Assembly: GCA_030411725.1 (NCBI GenBank)
Contig: MU839829.1
Location: 744,001 to 808,000, forward strand
DNA length: 64,000 nt
DNA from: Echria macrotheca
Lineage: Eukaryota > Ascomycota > Sordariomycetes > Sordariales > Schizotheciaceae
Direction of reading: 5' to 3'
Part shown: piece after piece, positions 53,639 through 64,000 of the stretch
Numbering within the stretch: position 1 is the first letter of the stretch
Layout: each line of letters begins with the position of its first letter
Program-made: the position numbers and the translations under genes
Notes under the pieces: model-generated
Seen by the model: only the letters and a program-made list of their open reading frames with translations
Told to the model about the DNA's origin: nothing
Database searches by the model: none

Positions 53639-54941
53639 GTGTTCTCAGGGTGGATGGTGCATTCTTTGCGGCGTTGGGAGGTGGCATAACCCGGGGCGGT
53701 AGACCTGATATTTTGCTTGTATATTTTGCGAACCATGCCTATGCCTCTGAGACAGAGGATCATGCGTGTACGGAGTAGACGGACCACAGAAGGAATCGAA
53801 TGCGATATCGGACTGGTGAAGTTGAAGCTTACCATGGAGACTGTCGATCCTCAGGACCTCAGATCAGGGGAAGGAGCTCATTCATTGGCCAAACGAAAGC
53901 AGTTTGTGTGCCCGCCACTCAACAAAAGGGCTGCTCGATAAGATAAGATGGAGGGGTAGAGAAATGCCCGATCAGATCCTCACTGGCACCCCAACTTCAT
54001 CTTTTCCACCAACACCCATCCCACCGCTCGTTTGCTTTCGAAGCCCGTCCGACGTCGACCGCGAAGGCGCCCAAAGCTGTAGAGTGAATACGTGCCCAAA
54101 GATTTCTGGCGCGGCCCGCTGCACTCCACGTATCCTCGCTTCCCCCAACGGCCGTTCCAGGTTGGCGCCAAGTGGTTCCGCCAGCAACAACCTACAGTTG
54201 CGTCCAGCATGCCACCTACCCGCTTCCATTCAATGTCGGACTCGAGAGAGTTCTCGTGTTCTTTGGCACTCTAAGCTTTGCTGCGCAAACTTGAGCAGGT
54301 GTCGATTTTTCCTTCTACCTGGGTTCCCCAGCGGTTCTGCCCCGAGCCGTTCGTCAGGCACATCTCTCACCCCCTGGAGCTTTCTCTTTTGCGGTGGACA
54401 GTCTGCGTGTCCAGTCTGGAAGGAACACGCCCAAAAGTAAGGTTGTGGTCCGTGGCTGGTTTGCTTGGTCGAAGTTGCACCCGCTTGACTGCCTGCGTGT
54501 CCGGAGTCTTCCAGTCCAGGGTTGGTGTCTTGCACTGCAGGTAGACCGTACTTTTGCAGATTCGGTAGTTTGCCCCATCAGTCCAGAATATCTCTGCCCC
54601 AAAAGACCTTCTCCTTAGCCTTGGTTTCAAGGATTCAACCCGAGAGGTTGTGATCGAGTTCCTTGCCAGTTAATCCTTCTCTTCTGGTGCCTTAATTGAG
54701 AGACAGCTCCTTCCAGGCCAAGTCCAACCCGACTTCTCATACCTCGTTCTTACCTTTCCCTCACCTTCTCCAAACACCTACATAATTCTCTCTCGGACGC
54801 GAGCTTTCTGGTCTCCCCATGACTATCTTCTTCTCCCGCCTTCCTTCGAAGAGACCTCGAGTCCACCCAACACCCAAGCGACCGATACCTTGATAAGCAG
54901 ACTCGGGCAAACAGCGATCATATTTCGACTCAGTTGCTACA
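53639..54941. other. Intergenic
   Basis: 1.3 kb between PXMP4 and the RBR ligase gene, both on the plus strand. Several overlapping short frames without domains. The last 200 bp are pyrimidine-rich leader of the RBR gene. Confidence 0.5.
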
Positions 54942-55790
54942 ATGTCTTGTCCACCAACCCGTCGCCGAGAAGAGGATAGATATGAGTGTACCATCTGCTG
55001 CGAGTCCATCGAGGTCTCGAGAATCATCTGGCTTGACTGCGGCCATGGTCACTGCGATGAGTGTCTCCGCGAATATGTCCGCTTCAGCGTACGGCAGCTG
55101 TTCTTCAGACCGGCCCAGTGCTGTCGAAAAGACATCCGACCCGGTCTTCTTCGACATGTCCTTCTCAACAGCAGTGACGAGATGATTGCTTACCGCAAAC
55201 TCCTGGACGAGTTTCAGGCCCCCGACAGAGTCTACTGCGCTAACGCTAAGTGCGGCGCCTTCATTCCCCGAGCACTATGGCACGGGAAGAAAGCGAGCTG
55301 CCGGGTCTGCCGGGTCAATGTACGTCTCCCCACTTTTTGTTTCCGTTCATGTGTGTGTGCTTGTGTGTGCTTGTGTGTGCTCCATTTCCATCACCAATCG
55401 ACCCCCGAGTCTCACCATAGTACTAACCGCATTGAAAGACTTGTATCAACTGCAACGGGAGGTTCCACTTCACCGCCTGCAAGGAGCCAGTATACCGCAA
55501 TATCTACGCTGATAAAGCGTTCCAAAAGCTGCGAAAGATGATGGGCTGGCAGCGGTGTCCGCGCTGCAGGAGGGTGATCGAAAAAAACCAGGGATGCAAC
55601 CACATGTCGTAAGACATTTCCTTTTCGTCTTCTGTCTTCTCGCTCTCTTTCTCACTCCATATTCGGGAAAGTCTCAAGTTACGAGGAAATGGCAACTGAC
55701 AAGCGACGTCGTAGATGTGTGTGTGGATGTGAGTTTTGCTACCTCTGTGGCCGCGACTATTTTTCCGATCACGATTGTCGTTCGGTGTAA
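54942..55790 (+). CDS. RBR-type E3 ubiquitin ligase, three exons, 207 aa
   Basis: Exons 54942-55319, 55439-55608 and 55715-55790 give 208 codons in one frame. Introns are GTACGT...AAAG and GTAAGA...GTAG. The three zinc modules are complete and in order: RING1 (CTICCESIE...LDCGHGHCDECLREY...), IBR (CANAKCGAFIP...CRVCRVNTCINCNGRFHFTAC), and RING2 (CPRCRRVIEKNQGCNHMSC...CEFCYLCG...DHDC). By comparison with Parkin-type enzymes, the Cys of NQGCNHM is the catalytic residue that carries ubiquitin as a thioester. The protein is small, almost only the RBR core. Soluble; substrate unknown. Confidence 0.87.
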
Positions 55791-57079
55791 AAGCCCATAT
55801 CCAGTCCTCTATCAACAGTGCTCCTTCGAAATAGCGATAACAGCAGCGAAAGACAGACGGAATCGATCAGAATAAAAACACGACGGCACAACAGACACGG
55901 AATATTACGAGCAACACGCTTCGGCAGTCTTTTCTTATTTCGTTTGTCACATGGAGCGAAAAGGTGGGATGGCAGCGACGACTGGTCTTCTTTGTAAGTA
56001 TTATTATTGTACACTGCATACCACCGGTATATTACCACGGACGGCATGGACAGCGTTGTGCGGTGGGTCAGCTTAGCGGATATATTTCTTGGACGGGATA
56101 AGAGCGCTCAAGCGTTGTGTTTATGTTGGAGTTCTCTGGAGATGCCAGCTGGGTTGTTGTTCTGTCTCACCCCTGTACATATAGACAACAGAAGAAGAAT
56201 AAACCAAAGCGGCAAAGACAAGTCCATCCCCAGTTTGGAACCCCTCTGCTTGGGAGAGTTACAGGCAATTGATACCGAAGGAAAATAAATCCAACTTTCT
56301 GCACTCTCGAAACCCTGAACTATGTAATTATTCACGGCGGTTCGACTGAAGCACGGCGCGCCGGAGTCTTGGACTGGAGTATTCGGACAAGAAAAACGCT
56401 AGTTTTCTTCTACGAGCGCGGGCAAAACGCAAGAGGTATGATCTCACTTGGTATATAGCGCAATACACTAAAGAATTAAAGTGTCAGATCTAGACACTGA
56501 TGTTCGAGCTTATCAACATCCATCTCCCACCTGTTTTTTTGTCCCCCTCTTCATTAGCAAAATAAATACTAGATCGAAAAGGTGGTACAACCGAGGTGAT
56601 TACAGGATCACACATCCACAATTTACGTCTGGAACATGAAGGGGGGGAGGGGAGAGGGGAGAGGGGAGATGGGAGAGAAAAGAATGGTCGGGGATTGGAG
56701 GAGGGACGACTTTGTAGAACACAGACATATTCGTCCTTGTCCTCAGAGGCGCCGCCTCGTCGATGGTGTTGTACCCGAGCCAAAAACCTCTTGACTGCCA
56801 GTAGCATTTTCAAGGGAGGAAGATTTCCGCTCGAGTTAACCTGCATTGAGTTTCCCGTTTCCTGTTGATAAGACTTCACAACATTACGGACCAAAACTAC
56901 GCCGTCAAGCTGTGGCTGAAGGGGGCGAGAGGCTTGCAGCAAAAAAGGACAGATTGATATTTCCACCTGCCAACTATCAGGTATGTACAGATGTAGGTAA
57001 ACCAGCCATAACTAAACACCAAACGCCTTCCAATGCCCATTTTGTGTAACCCGGTCATGAGATTCGCCCGTCTGCCACC
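55791..57079. other. Convergent 3' flanks with G-rich tract
   Basis: 1.3 kb between the 3' ends of the RBR and NSA2 genes. A purine tract at 56641-56680 has repeated GGGG blocks separated by A or AGA. No supported ORF. Confidence 0.5.
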
Positions 57080-58355
57080 TTATACAAGTAGGACGGCGTT
57101 CAGACACCCATCATTCTGTTTTCTTGTCAGCACCAGAGACTTCTGGCAATGAAAATTCTGGTACATACCTCGGGATTGTTGGTAATCTGGGCATAGCGAC
57201 CCCATGCAATCTTGCCAGAGGTTGTCACAATTCCGAGGTCAGATACGTTTACCTCGATACTGAACAGAGGGTTAGTACCTAACAGAGATGAGCAACACGG
57301 TGGGACCTACATTGTACCCTTGGTAAGGACGCCAAGTTGGGTATCTGTTCGAGTTAGCCATGTTCAAGCAGCAAGCCCAACATAACATACATAATGGGTT
57401 GCTGGGGTTCTTCTTGACGCTGAGGATGGGCAGCTGAACGGTGACGTTCAGCGTTGGGTGCGTGACGTTGGCCTTCTTGTAACGGAGACCCATGGGTCGG
57501 ATGAAGCCTGCCAGGGTTAGCATCGGTCGCTCCCATCTCCTTCGGAAGTCAACCTACGTTCATATTTGACCGGCCGTCTCGTGAAATCCGGACCAACAAA
57601 CGTCGGCTAGATCGAGTCAGCAAAGACCCCAAACCCGTTCTGTTCATGCCCCAACCAACCTTTGTGACAACCCGCTTCCAAGCTGGCAACAAGTTAGCAT
57701 CAGCCCTTCTCTCTCCTCAGACGACAAAACATACCCTTCTTCGCAACCTTCTTGCCCGTCTTGACCCTGTTGCTTCGTCAGCCCAGCTGCCCATCTCTTT
57801 GTCTCCCCCCCAGTCTAAAACATACACCTTGAACAACTCCTCCTCACTAATCCCCTTGACTTTCGGAATCGGCACCGAGAACCTAGCCGCCTTTTCCGCC
57901 CTCTTATTCTTGATCTGCGAGCTCAGCGCCTTGGCGGAGGTCGGATTCGCACGGTCGAGCAGGTACGACGGGATCGCCTCGGCCGGTTCCTTCTCGTCGG
58001 CGGCGCCCTTTACGTTGCGCTCCTCGTGCTGCTTGATCTTCTTGCGCATCTGGATCTTTTGCGCGTGCCGCTCCTTGGCGTACAACTTGGCCCGCAGGCC
58101 GCGCAGGTTCTGCGCATTCTCGCTCTGCTTGTGGCCCTCGCGCGCCGCCTTCTTGCGCTGGCGCTCCTCGTGGTCGAGGCGGCGACCGTGGAGCTTCGTG
58201 TGCCTCTCTGCAATCCGTGGTTAATGGCTCGATCGGAGTGTGGTGGACGATGGAGAATGCATACCGATGTACTCGTTCTGAGGCTGTATTTTGGGGAGAA
58301 TTCAGGTTAGCGATGGGGTCTTGGAGCGCAGGGATTGGTAGAGGGGACGAACCAT
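57080..58355 (-). CDS. NSA2: Ribosome biogenesis protein NSA2, ten exons, 261 aa
   Basis: Exons 58355-58353, 58283-58265, 58207-57826, 57766-57735, 57682-57660, 57606-57558, 57507-57391, 57344-57311, 57259-57169 and 57115-57080 total 786 nt, i.e. 261 residues, the known length of yeast Nsa2. Product starts MPQNEYIERHTKLHGRRLDHEER. It continues MRKKIKQHEERNVK, then IPSYLLDRANPTSAKALS, FVGPDFTRRPVKYERFIRPMG, VTHPTLNVTVQLPILSVKKN, GVLTKGTIIEVNVSDLG, and ends NNPENDGCLNAVLLV. It is a nucleolar/nuclear assembly factor of the pre-60S ribosomal subunit, related to S8e proteins. The first exon is just the ATG, followed by donor GTTCGT. A donor two bases downstream of the apparent one (after AAGGT) is required after exon 3 to keep the family sequence LFKVVKTGKK. 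Confidence 0.95.
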
Positions 58356-59309
58356 TTTGATTGTATGTTTCCTTTGCGAGGAAATTCGATTAAATGTTGT
58401 TGGCGGAACGTCGACTCTCCTCCACGGTCGCAAGCTTCACCGGCAGACAGTTGAGTTTTGGCCGATAACGTTAAAAAATCCTTATCGGCGCTGATGAGTG
58501 GCGGGTATGGTGGGGCAGCTGCCAAGCAGCTGTCCGGCCCGGCCCCGCCAGTGTCCCCCGTCGGACTCTCTTCCACATCTGTTTCTCACATGTATTTGTT
58601 TTCCAATAAGAAGTGCCGGCATCAAAGTATTGTTTATTGGTTTTCATATCAGCGAGGATTTTATTTCATGTTCAGTTGACTGTAGGTCCAGGAATAAAAT
58701 ATCCATGTCCATCTCTTCAGCAATATCAGCCCCTCCCTGAGACTCAAGACCAAGGTAAATCATAATAACCTGCAACCTTCAACGTCACGCGTACTACAAG
58801 ATCTAGAGGGAAATACATTTATAGAGGCTCTCGGCGGAAGAACAAGCCTGCTTTATCTAGGTAGAAATTTTCTTTCTCGGTTTAGAATGACCCCTTCCTT
58901 TGCTTGTTGTCGCCGCGCCCTTATTAACGGCTAGGGAGTTACCTTCCGCAAGTAGCACCTTGTGCATGAGCCACTCTCAGCCAAAGAGTGACATCCCTTG
59001 AAGCACATGAATACTGTGAATAATGACGGATCAAAACATTGCATTTATAGTTACGCCCATCGTTGATGAGTCGCTGCGGACGCCAATATTACATCGCCAC
59101 ACAACCACCCAATGCCCCCATATCCCCTATGTCAATGCTGTGCAGCCGCTCCCAAAAACGCCAGAACATGGTCGCCACCAAAGTCGAAGCCCCGTATACA
59201 CGGTGGCCATCTATGTCCGCCTATCCTGACACCGAGCCAAATCTATCCCCCTGGCCCGCCGTTCCCCAACTCCAATATGAAATATGCATCGGGGTATCGA
59301 AATTCGTAT
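58356..59309. other. Intergenic
   Basis: 950 bp: promoter of NSA2 and 3' flank of SPT2 (both minus strand). No supported ORF. Confidence 0.5.
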
Positions 59310-60510
59310 CTACCGGCTTGTCCCCTGCACCAGGGACCGTTTCTTTCTCTCCTTCTCTGCTTTCAACCGCTCGAGTACACGCTGTTCCCTCTCGTCCTCG
59401 AGCCTGGCAAGCTTTGCTGTCCTTGCCTCTTCCTCCTCCAGATCGGTGAGGCCAGCTTCCATGTCTGACTCGTCCTCGGCCGAGTCGTACTCCGGGCGCC
59501 CATAGCCACCATGGCCGCCATACCCTCCCTCGTCTTCATCCTCGTCGTAGTCAATAAAATCGTCGAGGTCGTCATCTTCGTCTTCCCTCTTCCGCCGTGG
59601 CCCTGCAAGCGGCCCACGGTACCGAGGTCTATCACGATCTGCCTCACGTTTGGATCCCGCGGCAGCCCCGGGTTTGGGCGCTACGGTACTCGGGCGAGCG
59701 GTTCCAGCATATCCCGTGGTTGCGAGAGCCGCCTTCTTGACCTTCTTGACCTCGGGAGTCGGTGCCGACTTGTCCTTGGCCCCTGCGGACTTTGAGGCAA
59801 GACCAGCGCGTTGACTTGAACCAGCGGCAGCACCACGTGCCGCCGATGCCGTTCCCGCGTATTTACTGTCTCCCTGTTTCCTGGAAGACAGCTTGGCTTG
59901 TCGTGCTTCTTCTGCCTTGAGTTGCTTCCGCTCCTTCATGGTAAGCGGCTTCTTCTCCACTGCCTTGTGTTGAATCTTCCCGAAGGATTCTCGAAGCTCC
60001 TGATTCGCCTTTGCTCTCGCAAGGATCTCTGCGTAGGAGCCTTTCTTCTTCTGCCCCGACTGCGAGCCCGAATCCGTGTTGACAGGACGGCTATCAAGCG
60101 GCCGTGTGGGTAATGGCCTTGTTGCCGACAACGGCTTGTCGGCCGAAGATGGCTTCACTCCATTCCTTGCTAGTGTTGTGGATGGTGTTTTTGATGTCTG
60201 TGGATTCAAGGCAGGCTTAGCCTTCGGGTTACTTGCTCGATCGGCAGCGTGCGGTGAGGGTCTTGACGACTCTCCGTTCGCCCGGGATGACGCAGTAGAA
60301 CCCAGGTCGGAGCGTCCGACTTTACTGGCTGGGGTGGGACGGAGCTCGTCAGTCGCCTTGCGCTTTGCTGGAGGTAGATCGGGTCGGGCGCTAGTAACAG
60401 GAGACGGCAAGGGTTTGTCGCCCTCGATGGACGCCAGAATGTCCGAGAGCTGCGTCGGGTTAGATTTCTCTCGATAGCCACGGAAGCAGCGGGGATGACT
60501 GTACCGGCAT
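59310..60510 (-). CDS. SPT2: SPT2 chromatin protein, two exons, 381 aa
   Basis: Exon 1 is only 60510-60505 (ATGCCG), then a 55-bp intron (GTACAG...ATCTAACCC...CGCAG), then exon 2 60449-59310; 382 codons in frame. This gives the start MPLSDILASIEGDKPLPSP, a reasonable Spt2 beginning. The protein is highly charged and disordered. The C-terminus has the SPT2 histone-binding signature: RPRYRGPLAGPRRKREDEDDDLDDFIDYDEDEDE, a Gly/Tyr stretch, then DSAEDESDMEAGLTDLEEEEARTAKLARLEDEREQRVLERLKAEKERKK. Spt2 is a nuclear H3-H4 chaperone acting with transcription elongation. Convergence on this family is clear; the tiny first exon is inferred from splice sites. Confidence 0.9.
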
Positions 60511-61254
60511 GATGACTACCGAATGCAAGCCACCTAAAACTGGTTCCTCCACGTCCTCGTCATCGGGACTCCACAGGGCAAAGACTCCGGGTGTCGCGTG
60601 ATTCCAGCGATTCCAGGACCCCGAGTCAATCGATTTCCAGAGCCAAGCGCTTTGCGGGGGATTCTTTGCACAAAGTCGGAGGCAGCAAAGCCAGCGGCAA
60701 TCGAATGAGATTACGGTCGGAAGAGGCGGCGCGGGCGCTGGGCGAGAGAAACGAACAACGATGGCAAGCTGTTTGCAGGAGGAAAGAGGGAACCGTTGCG
60801 TGCTGGCAGGCGCCCTTTATATCTGTTCAAACAGCCCACTGCCAGGCGCCCCGATTCGGAGCGTCTGTGGCTGGGCCGGTCCACTCTGCGCCTCGTGAGG
60901 CGCCGCCGCCGTCATGAAAGACCACGTGAGGCCCCGCTTGGTCGGGCGAGTTAGGTAAGCGAGTTGGCCCTAGAAATGCGGGTCACATGGTAGGTGGGGT
61001 TTAGCTCTGCGCTCACAGAAGCTAAATTGTTAAAATAAATTCCACAATTGGAACCGCCGCAGAACTTCTCACCGAACAGTCATCCCACCAGAACTAAGAA
61101 GAGTCTTTCTCCGCGCAACCAGCGGTTAAATCTGATTGACCTCTCTTGTTCTTCAATCATCTACAAATTCGTGAGTTTTCCCTCTCCAGGACAGCGCCGT
61201 CGATCCAGCGTTCCCGACCCCACGTTCTAACTTCGAGCTTCCAGAACCGACAAA
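60511..61254. other. Divergent promoter of SPT2 and RPP2
   Basis: 744 bp. An AT-rich AAATTGTTAAAATAAATTCC lies about 220 bp before the RPP2 start, followed by a TC-rich leader as expected for a ribosomal protein gene. No supported ORF. Confidence 0.5.
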
Positions 61255-61700
61255 ATGAAGCACCTTGCGGCTTACCTTCTCCTCGGCCTTGGTGGCAACA
61301 CCTCGCCCTCTGCTAAGGACATCAAGAACGTTCTTGAGTCTGTCGGCATTGAGGCTGACGACGACCGCCTCGAGACCCTTCTCTCCGAGCTCAAGGGCAA
61401 GGACATCAACGAGGTTCGACAGGCCCCGCGCATGCGCGAGAACCCGCATATACTGACATATCTTTTTGTAGCTGATCGCTGAGGGCTCTGCCAAGCTTGC
61501 TTCCGTTCCCTCGGGCGGCGGTGGTGGCGCTGCTCCCGCTGCTGGTGGTGCTGCTGCCGGCGGTGGTGCTGCCGAGGAGGCCAAGGAGGAGGCCAAGGAA
61601 GAGGGTAGGAAGGATTCTGTCTCCCAGGGGAAAGCGATGCTAACCATGCGCAGAGAAGGAGGAGTCCGACGAGGACATGGGCTTCGGTCTCTTCGACTAA
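61255..61700 (+). CDS. RPP2: 60S acidic ribosomal protein P2, three exons, 112 aa
   Basis: Exons 61255-61413, 61472-61604 and 61654-61700 give 113 codons in frame. The sequence begins MKHLAAYLLLGLGGN and continues IKNVLESVGIEADDDRLETLL, then an Ala/Gly-rich hinge, and ends in the hallmark EKEESDEDMGFGLFD. P2 forms heterodimers with P1 on P0 in the lateral stalk of the large ribosomal subunit and recruits translation factors, including elongation factor 2. The Ser before the DEDMGFGLFD tail is the usual phosphorylation site. Both introns have good consensus (GTTCGA...TTGTAG; GTAGGA...TGCTAACC...GCAG). Confidence 0.96.
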
Positions 61701-62492
61701 GCGTCTCCCACCCCCACCAAGATCAATTAACGGGGGAGTTTCGAAGACGGGAATCGTTTCCATCTGGGCACAACGGAGTAGTTATTGGCATCTCGGTCAT
61801 AAAGGCATGGGAGCGGGAGTTATCGGACTCGCAACGACTAGTCGGTATTTGTGTGCAATGGGATAGGACACGACAATTCAAGAACCGTGACTCTCTTCGG
61901 ACTTTTAGCGCGCCTGTGATCGTGTGATGGCCTGTCAAGCTGTCTTCGCCGTATTCATCAACCTGCTCCGGCCTGTACAGTCTACACACGACGTCGCAAA
62001 AGATGATAGCTGTTTTTGTGACATCCTGAAAACCCAGGCCGAACTTTTTTGTCTGTTGCAGAAGAGCATGCATGAATGCAGCAAATTCCAGAGTTGCAGT
62101 GGGTCCTGGCTGACAGGGGTCGACGTGTAGCCGACCCGCTGTTGCGGTTGCCGCGAGCAACGGGAAGCAACACAGATGGCGTTGATTGGCTCGGGCTCGG
62201 CAAGCCAAAATATTCCCATCAAACGGCAAAAGCAGCTTTCCCACACCATTCTCCATCCTGTCAACAGTCATTCACCACATCGCTTGCTGTCCGACGAACT
62301 GCGCATTTTGCATCATGCACCGATTCGACACGTAAATACATACCTAGACGACAACATCTCACCACAATTGCGTCGTTGCGCGTGGACAAGAGCGGAAGCG
62401 GTGAGAGGAATTAGTGGGGACAACAGACGACAGTTGCCAGAGACGCCCCAGGCCACACCAAAACAGCACGCAACGACGGCGAGCCTCAGCCA
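61701..62492. other. Intergenic
   Basis: 790 bp between RPP2 and the kinase gene, both on the plus strand. No supported ORF. Confidence 0.5.
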
Positions 62493-64000
62493 TGTCTGCC
62501 GCCTCGCCAACGCCAATGGGCGCTGGCAGCCACTTTACATCGCTGGGACGAAGGACATCAGCGAGACAGGCTCTTCGGCGCCCAACATCGAGAAACCAGG
62601 TCAGAAGAAGTGAAACCAATCCGGTCGGCAGCTCCGGTGCTGCAGCAATGGCGACACGAGAGTCCAAGTCGCAGCCGCAACAGTTCTCGAGCCTCAACGA
62701 TAGCTCTGACGATGAGATTCCCGTGCCCATGAAGCTAAGCGCGTTGACAAAAGCTCTGCTCAACGACGGCCCTCCATCGGACGCATCTGCTGCACCGCAA
62801 GCGGGAGGCGACCGCCCATCGTCACCGCCAACCAGACCCCCGTCGCGCGTTATGACCAGGAGAACCGCGCTCACGACCACGACGTCTTCCATCGAGGATA
62901 AGGAGACTAGAAGGGAGAGCGCCAGGCCGCGCGAGACCCGACGCCATGTTCGCGCAGGGAGCACCCAGCTTCCTTCCTCACGGCCGTCGTCCCCTGCCAA
63001 ACCACGCGAAACCAGCCCCGCCCCTCCGCGCAAGAGGGTCGTGCGCCTGAGTGCCACGAACAACCCATCGAGCAGCGTCCTCCAAGGGAGCTTTCATGAC
63101 GGCTTGCGTAGGTCGCTCTCGTCTTCGGCCCCAAGGCGCCCAGAAGCCAGGGACGGCTCCGAGGAAAAGCGCATTGCCGCACCAGTGCAACCCGTACAGG
63201 TTGTGCAGCCCGAGCCGCCGGTTGAGAAGGACGTGCCGGCGGGTGTCAATACCCCAGTCATCCCTGTGAGAACCGTCAGAATCGCTGTAGGCTCGTCGGG
63301 GGCCAAGGGAAGATCCGGAGGCTCATCTGGGGTCTCATCGAAGCGCTCCGGAGGATATAGCGACCAGGAAGGACCTGAGGACCCTGCAACCATCGGCCGG
63401 CCATCGGCCGCAGCACCTCAGAGTTCGATGCGAGTCAAGAGGATTGGCAAGACGCCCGGAAGCTTCCTCAGCGGCCCGGCTCGCCGTGGGCGGAGGAGGC
63501 AAAGCGAAGAGGATGCCGAAGGTCAAGGCGAAGGCGATGCGATCGGGTCCAGCCAGGAGCCCGAAAGTCAGCAGCAGTACATGGATGCCGAAATGGGCGG
63601 CGATATGCCAGCCTCGTCGTTCTTCGCCTCCAGCTATCGAGATTATGCCGCATCCGGGAGCCCAGTCAGCGCCAAGGACGCGGATCGCGGTGCGATGCGC
63701 AAGCAGTTCTCGAGCCTTGATCTGCTCGACCAAGTTCAGAAGAAAACGGAGACCGCTCATCCGGAACCTGCCTTCAAGGTTCCAGCACCGCCTGTCCAGC
63801 TCCCATCGGGCCATGACAAGGAGAACGAGGTCCCATCGGCGTTCATACGACCCAAGCCGACGTCGTCGATCCTCATGGAGAAAGAAGTCTTGAAGCCGCC
63901 GCAGCCCATCAGCATCGACATCGGGCAGCCTCTGCATGCTTCCCCAGAACGCAAGGCACTTGCGATGAAGAGCCAAAACACGCCACATCGACCGGCACCT
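62493..64000 (+). CDS. MPS1: Probable MPS1-type spindle checkpoint kinase, N-terminal part, cut by the window end
   Basis: An open frame of 502 codons from ATG 62493 (MSAASPTPMGAGSHF) to the end of the window without a stop. This part is basic, Ser/Pro/Arg-rich and disordered; the kinase domain would lie beyond the edge. Assignment rests on remembered N-terminal landmarks of Sordariomycete Mps1 homologues: SFLSGPARRGRRRQSEED near the middle, HDKENEVPSAF and KSQNTPHRPAP just before the edge. The KEN in HDKENEV is a candidate APC/C degron, which fits a cell-cycle kinase. Mps1 phosphorylates kinetochore proteins and activates the spindle assembly checkpoint. Without the kinase domain in view the name is tentative. 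Confidence 0.6.

Overview
The window is nuclear DNA of a filamentous ascomycete, most likely a Sordariomycete (Sordariales-like). The evidence is short GT-AG introns with fungal CTAAC/CTGAC branch sites, GC-rich coding DNA with C/G third positions, fungus-restricted families (HET, Clr5, Zn(II)2Cys6) and recognisable housekeeping orthologues. No bacterial-type operons, CRISPR or rRNA were seen. Gene models were spliced by hand from the sequence; where several exons join in one frame to the length usual for the family the model is firm, otherwise the doubt is stated.

Left part (0-17 kb): a tail-anchored hypothetical protein, a small Ser/Gly/Met-rich protein, a 454-aa orphan and a bHLH transcription factor whose start faces about 8.5 kb with no convincing gene. 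From 15.5 to 16.9 kb lie four reverse-strand tRNA-like Pol III units (A box, B box, upstream TATA, T-run terminator) with long insertions in the anticodon arm. A 381-bp terminal-inverted-repeat element sits between two of them.

Middle part (17-52 kb), accessory in character: a secreted cyanovirin-N-like lectin, a large Clr5/Zn2Cys6/C2H2 protein, an FAD oxidoreductase, an ankyrin protein with an 11-residue-repeat tail, two secreted or membrane small Cys-rich proteins, three HET-domain (heterokaryon incompatibility-type) genes, a class III aminotransferase, an ethanolamine kinase, an MFS transporter, an ERG4/ERG24-type reductase with one in-frame TAG, a RING/IBR protein, a decayed coiled-coil gene next to a 140-bp solo LTR, and an F-box-like gene with one in-frame TAG. 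At 34 kb is a longer (779 bp) relative of the 381-bp element, flanked by a perfect 8-bp duplication and carrying a coiled-coil ORF.

Right part (52-64 kb), conserved core: peroxisomal membrane protein PXMP4/PMP4, an RBR ubiquitin ligase, ribosome biogenesis factor NSA2 (10 exons, 261 aa), chromatin protein SPT2, ribosomal stalk protein P2, and the N-terminal part of a probable MPS1 kinase cut by the window end.

Most noteworthy: the tRNA-like array, the TIR element family with its coiled-coil ORF, and two otherwise intact genes each interrupted by a single TAG. The TAGs could be decay or sites for the A-to-I recoding known in sexual stages of Sordariomycetes.
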